A stretch of 40,394 nt of DNA from Candidatus Competibacteraceae bacterium (GCA_016790045.1 JAEUPW010000165.1:1-40394), one strand, 5' to 3'. Shown: positions 1 to 8,697, counted from the first letter of the stretch. Numbers and translations: made by a program. The notes: generated by a model from the sequence alone, not told the origin.

Positions 1-94
1 ACGTCCATTGCCGCTCTTCGCGCAGCCGCAGTGCCTGCCGACGCAAGGCTTCCTGGACCTCTGACGATAAACTCCGCCCATCTCGTTTCTTCAT
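1..94 (-). CDS. N-terminal fragment, IS630-like transposase (runs off window)
   Basis: An open frame starts with ATG at 94 and runs off the left edge after 31 codons. The visible protein begins MKKRDGRSLSSEVQEALRRQ and stays basic. This resembles the N-terminus of IS630-family transposases, which open with a similar KRDGR-S-L-S segment before a helix-turn-helix. The catalytic DDE part would lie outside the window, so it cannot be told whether the gene is intact. No terminal inverted repeat was recognised in the 120 bases upstream of the start. It could instead be another small DNA-binding protein. Confidence 0.4.
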   Translation of the reverse strand, partial: MKKRDGRSLSSEVQEALRRQALRLREERQWT

Positions 95-216
95 GCCGCA
101 CAGTTTAGCACTGTCTCATATATAATTGCCGGGTTAATAAGTTTAATGCAATCGATTCGCGCTCAACGCCGCAAATCGACCCGAGGCCGGTTATGCGCTT
201 ATCGTTCGATTGAAAT

Positions 217-1080
217 TCAGGGTGCCGGCGGGACTTCTCCGGGCCAAGCCGGCAGCTCGCCGACCTCCGGGCAGCGCGCCCGCAGCAGTCGGTGAAACAG
301 CCGGGCCAGTTGCGGCGCGTGCCGGCTGTTGGGGGTATGCATGAACACGTACGGCTCGCGGCCTTCGCTCAACCATAAAGCCAGCTTGTCCAGCCAAGGC
401 TCCAAAAACGGCCGGTTCGATTCCGGATCGGACTGGCCGATGAAGCGGATGAACGGGCGCGCGCCCAGGCTGATGGCGTGGACCGGCAACCGGGGTTTCT
501 TGCGTTGCGCGCCGCGCGTGTCGGGGTCGAGGCTATCGGCGGCGAACAAGGCGCGGCTGTCCAGCATCACCCGATCCAGGCCCCGTTCGACCAGCAACCG
601 ATTCAACTGGCGCTCTTCTTCGCCCTTGGCGAAAAACGCGGGATGGCGCACTTCGACGGCGCATTGAAAATCTGCGGGCAGCGCCCTCAGATAGCCGCTT
701 AGAGCCGGCAAGTCATTGGGACCGAAGCTGGAGGATAGCTGCAAGAAACTCGGACCCAGGCGTCCCGCTTCGGCGAGCGGCCTCAAGCGCTCCAGGAATT
801 CGGCGGTCGCCTGCGCCGCATCGCGCAATCGCCGGTCGTGGCTGATGGCGCGCGGAAATTTGAAGCAGAACCGGAAGCCCGGCGCGGCTTCATCCCGCCA
901 GCGCAGCACCGTTTCCGGTTTCGGCAAGCCATAAAAGCAGTTGTTGCCTTCCACGGTGTCGAACACCGAGGAATACTGGCGCAGGAAATCGCGGGGTTTG
1001 GCTTTGGCGACAAATAATTCGCCGAGCCACTCGCGATTGCTCCAGACCGGACAACCGAGGTGATAGCGGGCGAGCGTCAC
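217..1080 (-). CDS. DUF72 (YecE-like) family protein
   Basis: A 287-residue protein with a GTG start at 1080. It has the hallmarks of the DUF72 family (TIM-barrel fold, function unproven): an early G-C-P-V-W-S turn, the stretch DTVEGNNCFYGLPKPETVLRW, a soluble FRFCFKFPRAISHDRRL core, an AVEVRHPAFF motif around residue 145 and an IRFIGQSDP segment near residue 215. The length is normal for the family. No strong ribosome-binding site is visible before the GTG, so the start could shift by a few codons. The gene is alone on its strand, ending 120 bases before the transposase fragment. The family is known by fold; no reaction can be assigned. Confidence 0.85.
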   Translation of the reverse strand: MTLARYHLGCPVWSNREWLGELFVAKAKPRDFLRQYSSVFDTVEGNNCFYGLPKPETVLRWRDEAAPGFRFCFKFPRAISHDRRLRDAAQATAEFLERLRPLAEAGRLGPSFLQLSSSFGPNDLPALSGYLRALPADFQCAVEVRHPAFFAKGEEERQLNRLLVERGLDRVMLDSRALFAADSLDPDTRGAQRKKPRLPVHAISLGARPFIRFIGQSDPESNRPFLEPWLDKLALWLSEGREPYVFMHTPNSRHAPQLARLFHRLLRARCPEVGELPAWPGEVPPAP

Positions 1081-1143
1081 GAATCAACTCGCATTCCGCG
1101 CTTCAATCCCTCGGTTATCCGGCCGGCACCCTTCAACGAAAAC

Positions 1144-1551
1144 TCACCAATCCGAGCCCCAGGCGTCCCAATCCGAGCCCGGTTCGTCGTAGCGTCCCGC
1201 CATGTACTGATCGCCGACCAAATTTTGTTCGCTGACCATCCGGCGATAGTTCTGGTAAGCCCGCTCGTTGCCGAAATACACGCAACGGCAAGCATCCGGG
1301 TCGGCGTAGAGGTAAATGGGCCGTTCGTTGCGGTAGCGCACCAGCATCCGATGCGGCGGCAGGCGCTGCAATTGCGCCGCCCGGCGCGGGCTATCGGCCG
1401 GGCGGACGTTGAAGCCGGCATCCGTCAACAATCTATCTTGGCGGACAGGCTGATGTTGCATCGGATAAGCGCTGTAGGGAGGCGGAGGCGCGCAACCGGC
1501 CACGGCCACGCCGAGCGCCAGCGCTGTCAATGTCGATCTCATTTTAGCCAT
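1144..1551 (-). CDS. small lipoprotein, unknown function
   Basis: A 135-residue protein with a lipoprotein signal peptide: MAKMRS, a hydrophobic run, then the lipobox V-A-G-C with the acylated cysteine near residue 20. The mature part is short and rich in proline, arginine and tyrosine, and contains a conserved-looking CRCVYFGNERAYQNYRR segment. It ends in an Asp/Trp-rich tail. An AGGGAAG-like ribosome-binding site precedes the ATG at 1551. No domain is recognised. It probably sits on the periplasmic side of a membrane. It is transcribed towards the DUF72 gene but 63 bases separate them, so an operon is possible, not shown. Confidence 0.7.
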   Translation of the reverse strand: MAKMRSTLTALALGVAVAGCAPPPPYSAYPMQHQPVRQDRLLTDAGFNVRPADSPRRAAQLQRLPPHRMLVRYRNERPIYLYADPDACRCVYFGNERAYQNYRRMVSEQNLVGDQYMAGRYDEPGSDWDAWGSDW

Positions 1552-1594
1552 GATGTTGACTTCCCTAGAAAAAAGATTCTGTTATTGAACGTCA

Positions 1595-1621
1595 GTGAAG
1601 CGAGACATTATCTCGCCTCAC
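1595..1621. repeat. inverted repeat, possible operator or stem-loop
   Basis: An 11-base inverted repeat with one A/C mismatch and a CATTA loop (left arm GTGAAGCGAGA, right arm TCTCGCCTCAC). It lies in the space between two divergent genes (lipoprotein on minus, 150-residue protein on plus), where an operator would be expected. There is no T-run after it, so it is not a good terminator on either strand. Confidence 0.4.
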
Positions 1622-1805
1622 TTTGGAGTGTAGCTTTTAGCGCCGCTGTAAACCAGCGCAAGGCAGTTCATCGAGTGCGGCTCGCAAACTTTTCCACGCC
1701 GTTTCCGGAAAGTCCGGAATTGCTCACGGTTTTGTGGGTCGAAAAACTCGCAAAACGGCTTTAAAATCAAAATAGCTCTTTCAAATAACGCTTTATAAGG
1801 ACCAA

Positions 1806-2258
1806 ATGATGACTGAACCCTCTTCGACGACCGTTCCCAACCCGTTCGAACAAACGGATTTCGGTATTTTTTATCCTGTTGGCTATCTGGTGGCGGCCTT
1901 CTCCAACGCGGAAGACGCGCGAGGCGCGCAACAGCAGATCATCGCGAAGAACTTCGATCCAGCGGCGTGCACGCTGCACGGAAGCGAGGAAATGCAAGCC
2001 TTTTTAGAAAAAAATCTCTCTGAAAATAACGGATTTTTAGCAAAATTAGGCAAAAGCGACGACGCGGTGAAAGTCCATTTGGAAGCCGCCAAAAAAGGCG
2101 CGACTTTTTTGCTGACGCACGCGCCCGACGACGAACAGGCGACCAGCGCGCTGGAAGTTTTGCGGGCTGCGCCCTTTGAGTTCATTCACCGCTATCACCG
2201 GCTGGCCATCGAAGAAATTATCAAGCAGGACAAAAATCCGATTGGCGGTTCTTCCTGA
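1806..2258 (+). CDS. hypothetical protein, 150 residues
   Basis: A soluble, acidic protein of 150 residues with no signal peptide or membrane segment. The start ATG at 1806 follows an AAGGA ribosome-binding site five bases upstream; the second codon is also ATG. The N-terminal part (FYPVGYLVAAFSNAEDARGA, residues about 21-40) has the look of an alpha/beta fold that handles a pairwise 'effector' role, and similar small proteins are annotated only as conserved hypotheticals. I do not recognise a family with a known function. It converges on ndh; a weak CGGGC/GCCCG hairpin (2261-2281) lies in the 36-base gap. Confidence 0.65.
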   Translation: MMTEPSSTTVPNPFEQTDFGIFYPVGYLVAAFSNAEDARGAQQQIIAKNFDPAACTLHGSEEMQAFLEKNLSENNGFLAKLGKSDDAVKVHLEAAKKGATFLLTHAPDDEQATSALEVLRAAPFEFIHRYHRLAIEEIIKQDKNPIGGSS

Positions 2259-2294
2259 ACCGGGCAGAACATCGCCGCCCGAGGGCTGAAACGG

Positions 2295-3587
2295 TCAAGG
2301 CGTTTCCTCCCTCGATTCGGCGTTCCGCCCGATGATCAGGGGGCGCGATCCGGTAATCAGCCGAGCGCCTTTTTTGCGGGTCAGATACGCCCAAAACCAC
2401 TGCAACAGCACCAGCGTCGCGGCCCTGGTGTTAATCAAAAAATAAATGTGCACCAGCCCCCAGAACCACCACGCCGGCGCGCCCTTCAGCCTCCACTGGC
2501 CAAAATCGACGATCGCGGCGCTGCGCCCGATCGTGGCGAGATTGCCCGCGTGGCGGTAACGGAAGGCCAAAGGGGGCTTTCGGTTTTCGAGGCGCGCCAA
2601 AATCACCTCGGCCACGTAACGGCCTTCCTGTTTGGCGGCCGGCGCCAGACCCGGCACCAGGCGCTCGCCTTCCCAAACGACTTTCGCCGCATCGCCGATG
2701 ACGAAAATCTCGGAATGGCCGGGCAGCGACAGATCGGGTCCGACGCTCAGGCGTCCCCCGCGATCGGTCTCGACGCCCAGCCATGCGCCCGGCCCGTCCA
2801 CTTTCACCCCGGCGGCCCAAATAACGGTGGCGGTCGGTAGCCAGGTTTCGCCGATGCGAACGCCCGAAGGCTCGACAGCACGAACGGGCTGGCCCAGCGC
2901 GATTTCCACGCCGAGCTTCTCCAGGCAGCGCCGGGCGTAGTCCGCAAGCTCGGGCGCAAAGCCGGCCAACAGCCGATCGCTCGCCTCCACCAAGACGATT
3001 CGCGCGGCTTTCGGGTCAATGCGCCGGAAATCGCGCGCCAGGGCGACCCGAGCGAGCTCGGCGATCGCGCCCGCCATTTCGACGCCGGTCGGCCCGCCGC
3101 CGACCACCGCGAAGTTGAGCAGACGCCGCCGCTCGGCGGCGTCCTCCTCGAGTTCCGCCCGCTCGAACGCCAGCAAAATGCGTTTGCGGATTTCGGTGGC
3201 GTCGATGATCCGCTTGAGGCCGGGCGCGTGAGCTTCCCATTCCGGATGACCGAAATAGAAATTGCTCGAACCGCTCGCCAGAATCAGGAAATCGTAAGGA
3301 TAGCGTCTGTCCCCGGTGATGACTTCTCGACTCGACCGATCAACGCCCGTCACTTCGGCCAACGCCACGGCGATGTTGCGGTCGTTGGTGAACAGGCTGC
3401 GGATCGGCCAGGCGACATCGGCGGGCGAGAGATCGGCGGTGGCGACCTGGTAGAGCAACGGCTGAAAAAGGTGGTAGTTGCGCCGGTCGATCAGCGTGAC
3501 CTCGGCCCCGCAACCGGCGAGCCGTTTTGCCGCCGCGATACCGCCGAAACCGGCCCCGACGATCACGATTTTGCTTTTGGTCATCAA
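2295..3587 (-). CDS. ndh: type II NADH:quinone oxidoreductase (NDH-2)
   Basis: A 430-residue FAD enzyme that passes electrons from NADH to quinone at the inner membrane without pumping protons. The N-terminus has the FAD dinucleotide-binding motif G-A-G-F-G-G (about residues 11-16). A second GGGPTGVEMAGAIAEL motif near residue 165 binds NADH. An FVIGDA segment around residue 295 contacts FAD, and AAKQEGRYVAEVI follows. The C-terminal part (LVHIYFLINTRAATLVLLQW) is hydrophobic and amphipathic, as in NDH-2 enzymes that attach peripherally to the membrane. The length is normal. The gene stands alone between a convergent plus-strand gene and kup. MMTKSK offers two adjacent start codons. Confidence 0.93.
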   Translation of the reverse strand: MMTKSKIVIVGAGFGGIAAAKRLAGCGAEVTLIDRRNYHLFQPLLYQVATADLSPADVAWPIRSLFTNDRNIAVALAEVTGVDRSSREVITGDRRYPYDFLILASGSSNFYFGHPEWEAHAPGLKRIIDATEIRKRILLAFERAELEEDAAERRRLLNFAVVGGGPTGVEMAGAIAELARVALARDFRRIDPKAARIVLVEASDRLLAGFAPELADYARRCLEKLGVEIALGQPVRAVEPSGVRIGETWLPTATVIWAAGVKVDGPGAWLGVETDRGGRLSVGPDLSLPGHSEIFVIGDAAKVVWEGERLVPGLAPAAKQEGRYVAEVILARLENRKPPLAFRYRHAGNLATIGRSAAIVDFGQWRLKGAPAWWFWGLVHIYFLINTRAATLVLLQWFWAYLTRKKGARLITGSRPLIIGRNAESREETP

Positions 3588-3941
3588 GTCTCACCCGTTT
3601 TGTTGGAGCGGCCGAATCAATGGTAGCCGCCGGAGGCGGTGACTTTGGCGGTACATGACGCGGCGGCCGCGATCGAGGGCGGGATCGCTCCTTGATCCCA
3701 GGATGCGCGACCGTCACGCGCCAACAGGGATTGGCGGGCGCAGGTGATCGCGCTTCGACGATGATTTCAAATCACCCGCAAACGAGCGAGTGATCGTGCC
3801 CTGACAGGGCCGGGAAATCCAGAGGATCGGATCGCGCGATTGCCGATAACGGCTGCCGGGTTCGCGCGTCGATCACGATCCTCGTTTCGGTGGTGGTTAC
3901 GGGCTTCGGCCGAGGCGCGAGCGCGGGTGACCACCGCCGGC
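3588..3941. other. intergenic region between kup and ndh
   Basis: No gene is supported here. The open frames in this GC-rich stretch carry Arg/Ala-rich, low-complexity peptides. Two structures are visible. One is a 12-base inverted repeat with two G-T pairs at 3889-3900/3927-3938, just past the kup stop codon; it lacks a T-run, so it may stabilise the kup mRNA end rather than terminate it. The other is a GGGATC/GATCCC hairpin at 3681-3699. The ndh promoter should lie near 3590-3760, but no clear -35/-10 pair was found. Confidence 0.5.
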
Positions 3942-5894
3942 TCACAACTCGATCTGCGTGCCCATTTCCACAACCCGGCCATAAGGAATACGAAAGAAGT
4001 CCATCGGGCGGACGGCGCTGCGAAACAGGCCGGCGAACAGCTTTTCGCGCCACAGCGCCATGCCTTGCCGAGGAGAAGGAATCAACGTCGCCCGTCCCAG
4101 GAAGAAGGTGGTGTCCATCATTTCGAAGCGCAGCCCGTGGTGCTCGCACAGCGCCAGCGCGCGCGGCAGATCGGGGTCTTCGACAAAACCGTAGCGCACC
4201 ACGATCCGCCAAGCGTCGTGTCCCAAAGCGTGCACGCTGACCCGATCCTCGTCGTTCAGCCGGGGAATCTCTTCCGTTATGACGGTCAGCAGCGCCAAGC
4301 GCTCGTGCACTACTTTGTTGTGCTTCATGTTGTGCAGTAGCGCGTTGGGAACGCCATCGGGAGTGCTCGTCAGAAAAACCGCCGTGCCCGGCACCCGCAG
4401 GGTCGAACCCGCGCTCAAACTTTGCAGGAAAATATTCAACGGGATGGCGTTCTCGCGCAGCCGCTGGTTCAGCAGCTCGCGCCCGTCCTTCCAGGTCATC
4501 ATCAAAGTGAAGATCGCGCCCGCGATCAGCAGCGTGATCCAGCCGCCGTGCGGGATTTTGAGGGCGTTGGCGCCGACGAACGCCAGCTCCAGCACCAGGA
4601 ACGCCGCCACCGCCAAGCCGATGCGGAACCAGCTCCAGCCCCAGGCGACGCGGGCCAGCGTCAGCACCAACAGGGTGTCGATCACCATGGCGATGGTCAC
4701 CGCGATACCGTAAGCGGCCGCCAGATTGGACGAGGTGCGAAAGCCCAGCACCAGGCCGACGACGGCCACCAGCAAGGCCCAATTGGCGGCGGGCACATAG
4801 ATCTGGCCGATGGCTTGCTCGGAGGTATGGCGGATGGCGATCCGCGGGCAGTAGCCCAATTGCGCCGCTTGCCGGGTCACGGAAAATACCCCGGAGATCA
4901 CCGCCTGCGAAGCGATGACCGTCGCCAGGGTCGCCAGCGCCACCAGCGGGTACAGCAGCCAGGACGGCGCCAGAAGATAAAAAGGATGGCTGACCGCCGC
5001 CGGATCGCGTAGCAGCAGCGCGCCCTGCCCTAGATAGTTAAGGGCGATCGCCGGCAGCACGAAGGAAAACCAGGCCAAGCGGATCGGGCGTCTGCCGAAG
5101 TGGCCCATGTCGGCGTAGAGCGCCTCGCCGCCGGTCACCGCCAGGAAGACCGAGCCCATCACCAGAAAACCGGTCCAGCGATTGATGGCGAAGAAATGGA
5201 AGGCGTATGCGGGGTTAAAAGCCGCCAATACTTCCGGCGATTGCACCAAGCTGAACAGGCCCAGCAAAGCCAGCGTCGAAAACCACAGCACCATGATCGG
5301 CCCAAAGTAGGTGCCCACCCGCGCGGTGCCGCGCGATTGAATCAAGAACAGCCCCACTAAAATGATCAGGGTGATCGGAACCACGTAGCGATCCAGCAGC
5401 GGCGTGGCGATGTGCAGGCCTTCGACCGCGCTCAACACCGAAATCGCCGGGGTGATCACCCCATCGCCGTAGAACAGCGACGCGCCCAAAATCCCCAGCA
5501 CGATCAACCAGACGCGCTGTTTCACCGCGCCTTTGAAATGGCGGGTGGTCAGGGCCAGCAACGCCAGAATACCGCCTTCGCCCCGGTTGTCGGCGCGCAT
5601 CACGAAGGTCACGTACTTGATGGAAATGACGATGATCAGCGCCCAGAAAATGAGCGAGAGAATGCCTAGCACGTTGTCGTGGGTCGGGGCCAGGGTATGG
5701 CTGCCGCCAAAGCACTCGCGCATGGCGTACAGCGGGCTGGTGCCGATGTCGCCGAACACCACGCCAAGCGCGGTCAAAGCGAGCGGCACGAGGCGGGCAT
5801 CGTGCCCGGCGGAATGAGAGGGCGCGGGATCGGCAAGTGTCGTCATCGGTACCATGCGGTCGGATGTGGCCTCAAATCTGTCGGCGACACTCAT
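3942..5894 (-). CDS. kup: KUP-family potassium uptake transporter
   Basis: A 650-residue inner-membrane K+ transporter, probably working as a K+/H+ symporter. The family signature appears at the start of the membrane domain (ALTALGVVFGDIGTSPLYAM, about residues 40-60), followed by a second landmark (LALTTRHFKGAVKQRVWLIV) and FYGDGVITPAISVLSAVEGL. About twelve hydrophobic helices fill residues 35-450; the rest is the cytoplasmic C-terminal domain (RLALLTVITEEIPR, then FFLGRATLIPS), ending near IPYGRVVEMGTQIEL. The length is normal. The first 35 residues before the membrane domain are poorly conserved in the family, so a start at a later ATG (MVPMTTL, residue 14) is possible. Confidence 0.95.
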   Translation of the reverse strand: MSVADRFEATSDRMVPMTTLADPAPSHSAGHDARLVPLALTALGVVFGDIGTSPLYAMRECFGGSHTLAPTHDNVLGILSLIFWALIIVISIKYVTFVMRADNRGEGGILALLALTTRHFKGAVKQRVWLIVLGILGASLFYGDGVITPAISVLSAVEGLHIATPLLDRYVVPITLIILVGLFLIQSRGTARVGTYFGPIMVLWFSTLALLGLFSLVQSPEVLAAFNPAYAFHFFAINRWTGFLVMGSVFLAVTGGEALYADMGHFGRRPIRLAWFSFVLPAIALNYLGQGALLLRDPAAVSHPFYLLAPSWLLYPLVALATLATVIASQAVISGVFSVTRQAAQLGYCPRIAIRHTSEQAIGQIYVPAANWALLVAVVGLVLGFRTSSNLAAAYGIAVTIAMVIDTLLVLTLARVAWGWSWFRIGLAVAAFLVLELAFVGANALKIPHGGWITLLIAGAIFTLMMTWKDGRELLNQRLRENAIPLNIFLQSLSAGSTLRVPGTAVFLTSTPDGVPNALLHNMKHNKVVHERLALLTVITEEIPRLNDEDRVSVHALGHDAWRIVVRYGFVEDPDLPRALALCEHHGLRFEMMDTTFFLGRATLIPSPRQGMALWREKLFAGLFRSAVRPMDFFRIPYGRVVEMGTQIEL

Positions 5895-5944
5895 CGGATC
5901 ACAGGCTCACCGCACGCGACGAATACCGCCATCCCCGATCATAG

Positions 5945-5978
5945 CTTTTAAAAAAGCGCGCCGCATATCGGTGCGAGC
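5945..5978 (-). terminator. possible intrinsic terminator after fpr
   Basis: Reading the minus strand just past the fpr stop, a short GC hairpin (GCTCGCA ... TGCGGC, one bulge) is followed by GCGC and a run of six T. The stem is imperfect and short, so termination may be partial and some transcripts could continue into kup. Confidence 0.35.
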
Positions 5979-5981
5979 GGG

Positions 5982-6758
5982 TCATCTTTCGACGAAAGCG
6001 CGTTCGATGACGTAATGGCCCGGTTCGCCGCTGTGGGGCGAAATGGCGAAACCGCGCTCGTTTAAAAGGGCGCAAGCGCTCTTCAGCAACCCCGGACTCC
6101 CGCAGACCATCGCGCGATCCGACGCGGGATCGAGCGGCGGCAGGCCAAGGCGCGCGCACAAAAGGCCGCTTTCGATCAAATCGGTCAGCCGACCTTGCTG
6201 GCGAAAAGGCTCGCGCGTCACCGTGGGGCAATAAATCAATTTTTCGCTGACCCACTCGCCCAAGAATTCGTCGTTGGGCAATTTTTGGGTGATAAAGTCG
6301 GCGTAGGCCAACTCGCTCGTATAGCGAACGCCGTGCACCAACACGATTTGCTCGAAACGCTCATAGGTTTCGGGGTCTTTGATAATGCTGAGGTAGGGAG
6401 CCAGCCCCGTTCCCGATGCGAACAGATAAAGCCTCTGGCCGGGTAGCAGGTCATCGATCAGCAAAGTGCCCACCGGTTTGCGGCTCACCAGGATCGCATC
6501 GCCTTCTTTGAGGTGCTGAAGCCTTGAAGTCAAGGGGCCATCAGGCACCTTGATGCTCAAAAACTCAAGAAATTCCTCATAGTTGGCGCTGGCTATGCTG
6601 TAAGCCCGCATCAGCGGTCTCCCCTCCAGCTCAAGGCCGATCATCACGAAATGGCCATTGCGAAAACGGAGGGCCGGGTCGCGGGTGGTTTTAAAGCTAA
6701 ACAGGGTTTCGTTCCAATGATGGACGTCGAGCACCCGTTCGGTGTTAAAAGTCTTCAT
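5982..6758 (-). CDS. fpr: ferredoxin/flavodoxin-NADP+ reductase
   Basis: A 258-residue cytoplasmic FAD enzyme that exchanges electrons between NADPH and ferredoxin or flavodoxin. It follows Pseudomonas/Azotobacter Fpr closely: ERVLDVHHWNETLFSFKTTR at the N-terminus, the FAD motif R-A-Y-S-I-A-S, GPLTSRLQHLKEGD, the NADP-binding GTGLAPYLSI and the C-terminal YVIERAFVER. I place the start at the ATG at 6758 because the family begins within a few residues of the ERV motif. The frame stays open to a TTG at 6827, but that would add 23 residues the family lacks. No clear ribosome-binding site precedes 6758. The gene lies 118 bases after oadB on the same strand; these Fpr enzymes are often tied to oxidative-stress control, which the sequence does not show here. 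Confidence 0.92.
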   Translation of the reverse strand: MKTFNTERVLDVHHWNETLFSFKTTRDPALRFRNGHFVMIGLELEGRPLMRAYSIASANYEEFLEFLSIKVPDGPLTSRLQHLKEGDAILVSRKPVGTLLIDDLLPGQRLYLFASGTGLAPYLSIIKDPETYERFEQIVLVHGVRYTSELAYADFITQKLPNDEFLGEWVSEKLIYCPTVTREPFRQQGRLTDLIESGLLCARLGLPPLDPASDRAMVCGSPGLLKSACALLNERGFAISPHSGEPGHYVIERAFVER

Positions 6759-6876
6759 GAATGAGAGAAGAAAGCGTCCAACCGACCGGTCTGCACCGTC
6801 GTGGCGGGCCAGACCGATCGGTTTCAAAGTGGGCGGAAAACAGCGGGATCACGCTGCCGTTTGACGCGAACCGGCC

Positions 6877-8046
6877 TTATTGGACACCTAGCAGCGCCAG
6901 CATGATCCCGCCCGAAATGGCGGTCCCGAAAACGCCGGCCAAATTGGGTCCCATGGCGTGGTAGATCAGGTGATTGTGCGGGTTGGCCTGGTTGGCCACG
7001 ATATGGGAAACCCGGGCGGCGATGGGGACGGACGCGATGCCGGCGGAGCCGATCAGCGGATTGATCTTGTCCTTCATGAACAGGTTCATGATCTTGGCCG
7101 TGATCACCCCGGATGCGGTGCCGAACAGGAAGGCGAGCAAACCGAGGCCGACGATCAGGATCGTATCCCAGGTCAAAAACTTGTCGGCGGCCATGGTGGA
7201 GCCGATGGCCACGGTCAGGATGATGATGATGATGTTCATCAGCGCCCCGCCCGCCGTTTTGGCCAACCGTTCGGTGACGCCGACCTCCTTCAGCAGATTC
7301 CCCAGCATCAGCATGGTGATGAGCGGCGCGACCGGCGGAAAAAACAGGTTGACGATGATGGCGATCACCGCCGGAAAGACGATCTTTTCGAGCTTGCTGA
7401 CCTTGCGCAGTTGCGTCATCCCGATCTTGCGCTCTTCCGGGTTGGTCAGCAGTTTCATGACGGGCGGCTGGATCATCGGCATCAAGGCCATATAGGAGTA
7501 AGCCGCGACCGAAATCGGGCCGAGCAGGTGCGGCGCGAGCTTCACGGTCACAAAAATCGCCATGGGGCCGTCCGCGCCGCCGATGATGCCGATGGCGCCC
7601 GCCTCGTTGATGGTGAAGCCGACCAGTTTGGCCAAGATGAGCGCCACGAAAATGCCGAGGTGAGCGCCCGCTCCGAGGATGACCAACTTGGGGTTGGCGA
7701 TCATCGGCCCAAAATCGGTCATCGCGCCCACGCCGAGAAAAATCAGCGGCGGGACGATCAACTTGGCCACTCCTTCGTAGGCGTAATGAAACAGTCCGCC
7801 TTCCTTGACCACATACAGCAACGCGGAAACCGGAGGCCCGCCCGGCACGTCCGGCGGTCCCGGAACATTGGCGACGATGCACGAAAAACCGATGCCGATC
7901 AAAAGCAAAGGTTCGTAATGTTTGATGATCGCCAGGTAGATCATGGTTCCGCCGATGGCGATCATCACCAAATTGCCGAGGGTGAAGTGAGCCGCCCCGG
8001 TCTGTTGCAACAACGCGTTAAAAAAGAACAACACTTGATCGAGCAA
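6877..8046 (-). CDS. oadB: sodium-pump decarboxylase beta subunit (OadB family)
   Basis: A 389-residue integral membrane protein of the OadB/GcdB/MmdB family, which couples decarboxylation of a carboxybiotin to Na+ export. Many hydrophobic helices are visible. The functional motifs are present: GAGAHLGIF, the Asp-bearing GIIGGADGPMAIF (about residue 155), GTASGVITAKIMNLF and near the end NHLIYHAMGPNLAGVFGTA, matching the Asn and Gly residues implicated in Na+ binding. The start is TTG at 8046, with GGAGG and GGAG sequences upstream. No alpha (carboxyltransferase/biotin) gene is in the window. The upstream neighbour is a 53-residue one-helix protein in the position of a gamma subunit. The substrate cannot be told from the beta subunit. 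Confidence 0.9.
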   Translation of the reverse strand: MLDQVLFFFNALLQQTGAAHFTLGNLVMIAIGGTMIYLAIIKHYEPLLLIGIGFSCIVANVPGPPDVPGGPPVSALLYVVKEGGLFHYAYEGVAKLIVPPLIFLGVGAMTDFGPMIANPKLVILGAGAHLGIFVALILAKLVGFTINEAGAIGIIGGADGPMAIFVTVKLAPHLLGPISVAAYSYMALMPMIQPPVMKLLTNPEERKIGMTQLRKVSKLEKIVFPAVIAIIVNLFFPPVAPLITMLMLGNLLKEVGVTERLAKTAGGALMNIIIIILTVAIGSTMAADKFLTWDTILIVGLGLLAFLFGTASGVITAKIMNLFMKDKINPLIGSAGIASVPIAARVSHIVANQANPHNHLIYHAMGPNLAGVFGTAISGGIMLALLGVQ

Positions 8047-8099
8047 GCTCCAACCCCTCCAGTTGATGGGCGAACCGTTTTTCGTCCCGAGGCGGAAAG

Positions 8100-8261
8100 C
8101 TAATGACCGCCTTCCCGCAACTTCTTCTCGTCAATTTCGCCCAACCGATTGAGATAAGGAAAGAACGATAAGACGGCGCCGATGCCGGCGATGATCGCAA
8201 AGCTGAGGAAAAAATCTATTATGCTGAGCAGGATAGCGCCGTAAACCGAGTCTGGGACCAC
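8100..8261 (-). CDS. 53-residue membrane protein, OadG-like position
   Basis: A short gene with a GTG start at 8261, preceded by GAGGAA at good spacing, ending in TAG 53 bases before oadB. The peptide has one hydrophobic helix (about residues 8-35, AILLSIIDFFLSFAIIAGIG) followed by a charged tail, LGEIDEKKLREGGH. In its place beside oadB it could be a reduced gamma subunit; standard OadG is about 80 residues, with a proline-rich, metal-binding tail that is absent here. The frame stays open upstream to 8366, but that part overlaps the 39-bp direct repeat and has no ribosome-binding site, so I exclude it. The function is inferred from position and topology only. Confidence 0.6.
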   Translation of the reverse strand: MVPDSVYGAILLSIIDFFLSFAIIAGIGAVLSFFPYLNRLGEIDEKKLREGGH

Positions 8262-8331
8262 TGTCGTTTCCTCGCTTGTCAGGGATGGAGCGCCGCGTGC
8301 CATCGCGGACGGTTTCCAGGCTCGAAAGCCG

Positions 8332-8370
8332 CGTCGATCGAGCGTCCGAGCGCTATCCCGCACCATCGCG
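8332..8370. repeat. 39-bp direct repeat, copy 1
   Basis: Matches 8405-8443 at 38 of 39 positions (A/G difference at the eighteenth base), 73 bases apart. It starts CGTCGATCGAGCGTCC and ends CGCACCATCGCG. On the minus strand both copies can be read as MVRDSARTLDR, but in different frames because the spacing is not a multiple of three. Confidence 0.85.
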
Positions 8371-8404
8371 GCACCGCTCTCGACGGCGCGGCCTCCGACT
8401 GGAT

Positions 8405-8443
8405 CGTCGATCGAGCGTCCGGGCGCTATCCCGCACCATCGCG
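8405..8443. repeat. 39-bp direct repeat, copy 2
   Basis: Second copy of the repeat at 8332-8370. The flanks differ, so this is not an ongoing tandem array. The short tail CCATCGCG also occurs a third time at 8300-8307, suggesting older, decayed units of about 65-73 bases. Confidence 0.85.
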
Positions 8444-8697
8444 AGCATGCTCGGCGCTTCGGCCATCACCCGCTTGAAGGCCGTCAAACTTCCGGCGGCC
8501 CCGGCATCTTGGAGGATGGTTTTCGGCGGGCTGCTCGGGGTGTCGAGACCTCGACCGCAGGGTTGCTCGCGCCTTTCCAAGCGGGTTTCAACAACGCTAT
8601 TTTTAGCCGAAGCGCTGTAAACAAAGTGTAAAAACAGCCGGCAGAATTCTGAAAATTTTGTAAAAATCAAGCGGGGAGGGTCGGCGGGCTCGCGGGA

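Noticed and set aside
5982..6827. Longer fpr start at a TTG
   Set aside because: It adds 23 residues absent from the family; the ATG at 6758 matches known Fpr N-termini.
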